A DNA stretch of 64,000 nt, taken from Franzmannia pantelleriensis (lineage in GTDB: Bacteria > Pseudomonadota > Gammaproteobacteria > Pseudomonadales > Halomonadaceae). The stretch spans positions 1 through 64,000 of the forward strand of contig NZ_FNGH01000016.1 of the NCBI RefSeq assembly GCF_900102875.1, written 5' to 3'. Below the pieces are notes generated by a model. That model ran no database searches, was not told the DNA's origin, and was given only the letters and a program-made list of their open reading frames with translations. This document shows positions 62,375 through 64,000 of this stretch, piece by piece; the stretch's first letter is position 1; every line of letters starts with the position of its first letter. Made by a program: the position numbers and the translations under genes.

Positions 62375-64000
62375 CTAGGTCTCCTCGCCGACCGGCTCGC
62401 TGACATGGATCCCGAACAGGCTGGCTTCACCGGCGCTACGGCCGAGTCGCTCCGGCTCTACGGTACGTCCATCGCGTACCATCACATGACCACCTTGGCC
62501 CTGGACGCCGCCGATCACACTGCCCACCAGGTAGGTGGGAAAGATCGCCGGATCGTTCTCGTAGTTGGGGTTGTGGATCAGGCCAATCATCTGGAAACGC
62601 CCGCGGGTATTGCGTAACGACTCCAGCGAGTCCTGGATCAAGCGCCGGTGCGAGAGCTTGGAGAACAGACCGTCCAGCAGGATCACGCTCTCGCGACTGT
62701 TGCGGGCACGCCGCTTGTGATGGCCGGGTAGCTCGCGCAGTTCACGCTCGATGGCGAACTCCGAGAGCTTGACCAGCCACATCAGCGAGACCGCCTCGCG
62801 CTGGCCCTCGGACATGTCCTCGTTGAGCGAAAACAGCCGCCCGTGCGGGCGGATGGCGTCATGCTTGAGGCGTATCGACACGTCGTGGAAGAGTCCGCGG
62901 TAGATGCGTCGACGAATCTGGCGCAGCAGGTCATCGTCGCGGCGGCGGGTATCGCCGTCGGGCATGCCACCGTCGCGCTCGGCGCGACGCCTCTGCGCCA
63001 CCTGGTGCTCGTCGATGTCCGCCAGCAGCGTGGTGATCAGCTCACGCAGCGGCTCGCCGTCGATCAGTGACGCCTTGACCTCGAAGTAGGCACCGCCCTC
63101 GCCGTGGCTGCGCGCCACCCGCTTGAGAATATCGAGGTTGCCGGCGGCGTCGGCAATGATCGAGCTGAGCCGCTCGACCAGGGTGCCTTCGATCTGTTCG
63201 CGGGAGGTGTGCAGCCGCTCGACGCGCTGACGATGCTCGCCGAGCTGGGCCTCGAGCTGGTCATGCAGTGCCGCCAGGTCGGCCAGCGCCGCGGCGCTGA
63301 CGCCCTTGAGTGCCCCCAGCCGCGCACGCTCGGTGTCACTGAAGGCACGACTCTGGGCGGCGGCCTCCAGCGCCTCGGCCAGGCGCCGCTCGAGGGCGCG
63401 CACCGCCTTGTCCTGACGCTCGCGATTGCGCGCCCGCTCGCCCAGATTGAGCTCATGTAGCGCTTCGATCAGGGTCTGCTGACAGGCTTCCAGCGCCGCC
63501 AGCTCGAGCGCCGATGCGCTGCCAGAAAACTGCCACCAGTCATCCAGGGCTGCTTGGCGACCTTCACTTGCCGGGTCGTCCTGCGGCCAGACCGCGACGC
63601 TGCCGATATCCTGATCCGACGACAGGACCGCCAGCCGCTGTGCCCAGCCATTGGGTAGCTCGCGCACCACCGCCAGCCACGCCAGGGCCAGCTGATCGAC
63701 CCACTCCATCGCACGCTGCTGGGCGGCGAGTCGTTCGTTGACTGCATCGCGTTCGTCGCGCTTGGCCTTGAGCCGTTGACGGCATTCGCCCTGCTCGCGC
63801 TTGACCCGGGCGATCTCACGCTCGAGTTTGTGGCCGCCACCACCGGCATCACGCACATCGAGGTACGCCCGAATCCGCGTGAAGGAGAAGTCGGCGCGGC
63901 GATTGGCGATCGCCAGGCGCGCTTCGAGCTGCTCCTGGACCTCGGCGGCAGTCTCGATAAAGGCCACACCGCCCTCGGCCTCGAACTCGGCCAGGGCGCG
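62375..64000 (-). CDS. SMC-like coiled-coil ATPase, C-terminal part (runs off window)
   Basis: The 541 visible residues are open to the window edge, so the N-terminal Walker A head lies outside. A long coiled coil (about 1-310, Arg/Glu/Ala/Leu-rich heptads) is followed by an ABC-type head half. DMSEGQREAVSLMWLVKLSEFAIE looks like the signature helix, and SRESVILLDGLFSKLSHRRLIQDSLESLR looks like Walker B and D-loop (Asp-Gly replaces the usual Asp-Glu). I could not assign it to MukB, JetC/MksB, LmuB, RecN or another named family. It is co-transcribed with the truncated haemoglobin gene. Confidence 0.75.
   Translation of the reverse strand, partial: RALAEFEAEGGVAFIETAAEVQEQLEARLAIANRRADFSFTRIRAYLDVRDAGGGGHKLEREIARVKREQGECRQRLKAKRDERDAVNERLAAQQRAMEWVDQLALAWLAVVRELPNGWAQRLAVLSSDQDIGSVAVWPQDDPASEGRQAALDDWWQFSGSASALELAALEACQQTLIEALHELNLGERARNRERQDKAVRALERRLAEALEAAAQSRAFSDTERARLGALKGVSAAALADLAALHDQLEAQLGEHRQRVERLHTSREQIEGTLVERLSSIIADAAGNLDILKRVARSHGEGGAYFEVKASLIDGEPLRELITTLLADIDEHQVAQRRRAERDGGMPDGDTRRRDDDLLRQIRRRIYRGLFHDVSIRLKHDAIRPHGRLFSLNEDMSEGQREAVSLMWLVKLSEFAIERELRELPGHHKRRARNSRESVILLDGLFSKLSHRRLIQDSLESLRNTRGRFQMIGLIHNPNYENDPAIFPTYLVGSVIGGVQGQGGHVMVRDGRTVEPERLGRSAGEASLFGIHVSEPVGEET

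Overview
The window comes from a high-GC, gene-dense gammaproteobacterial chromosome. The overall gene content fits a salt-tolerant member of the Halomonadaceae: a BCCT-type osmolyte transporter, a full urea uptake and urease locus, a tripartite tricarboxylate transporter, tyrosine/homogentisate catabolism, and an OsmC-YcaO fusion. The family assignment is an inference from gene content and codon style, not from a marker gene. No tRNA, rRNA, CRISPR array or prophage was seen.

Layout. Positions 1-1.9 kb: a complete ISAs1-family insertion sequence with 20-bp perfect ends, next to the 3' remnant of an integron integrase. 1.9-4.5 kb: a TetR regulator divergent from a FabF-type ketoacyl synthase, then a CIA30-like protein. 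4.5-7.8 kb: a MASE2-type diguanylate cyclase and a BCCT transporter flanked by RNA-scale inverted repeats. 8-17.5 kb, mostly minus strand: two related methyltransferases, a large LuxR-type regulator, an OsmC-YcaO fusion, small enzymes, a chromosomal AAC(3)-I-like acetyltransferase and a CDGSH-GltS fusion. 17.7-28 kb: LysE exporter, AraC regulator, a REP-like array, a chemoreceptor, a YbaK protein, a divergent CLC protein coupled to an orphan solute-binding protein, and an NMT1-GGDEF fusion.

28-40 kb is the nitrogen block, all on the minus strand: urtABCDE (urea ABC importer), then ureDABCEFG (urease and its nickel maturation proteins). Each unit has its own sigma-54-like -24/-12 promoter with a pair of NtrC-like sites about 110 and 140 bp upstream, and an intrinsic terminator separates them. 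Together they would import urea and hydrolyse it under nitrogen limitation. Three long gaps inside the ure operon carry repeats: heptamer arrays followed by TCCCTG-loop hairpins behind both ureC and ureF, and a REP-like element between ureD and ureA.

40-48 kb: an acyl-CoA dehydrogenase behind a PsrA-like palindrome, then a CitA/CitB-type two-component system followed by tctCBA on the same strand (citrate/tricarboxylate sensing and uptake). 48-56 kb: cobA, a neurotransmitter-sodium-symporter-family transporter, and the tyrosine degradation block (marR, hmgA, fah, maiA, Rieske protein, convergent hpd). 56-64 kb: argO/argP arginine export pair, glutathione-independent formaldehyde dehydrogenase, a thiamine-binding-type protein, cyclopropane fatty acid synthase, a third diguanylate cyclase, a truncated haemoglobin, and the C-terminal part of an SMC-like coiled-coil ATPase that runs off the window.

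No wholly new system could be demonstrated. The strongest unexplained signals are the composite repeats inside the ure operon, the interleaved inverted repeats behind the BCCT gene, the SMC-like/globin gene pair, and the CLC protein lacking both canonical glutamates.
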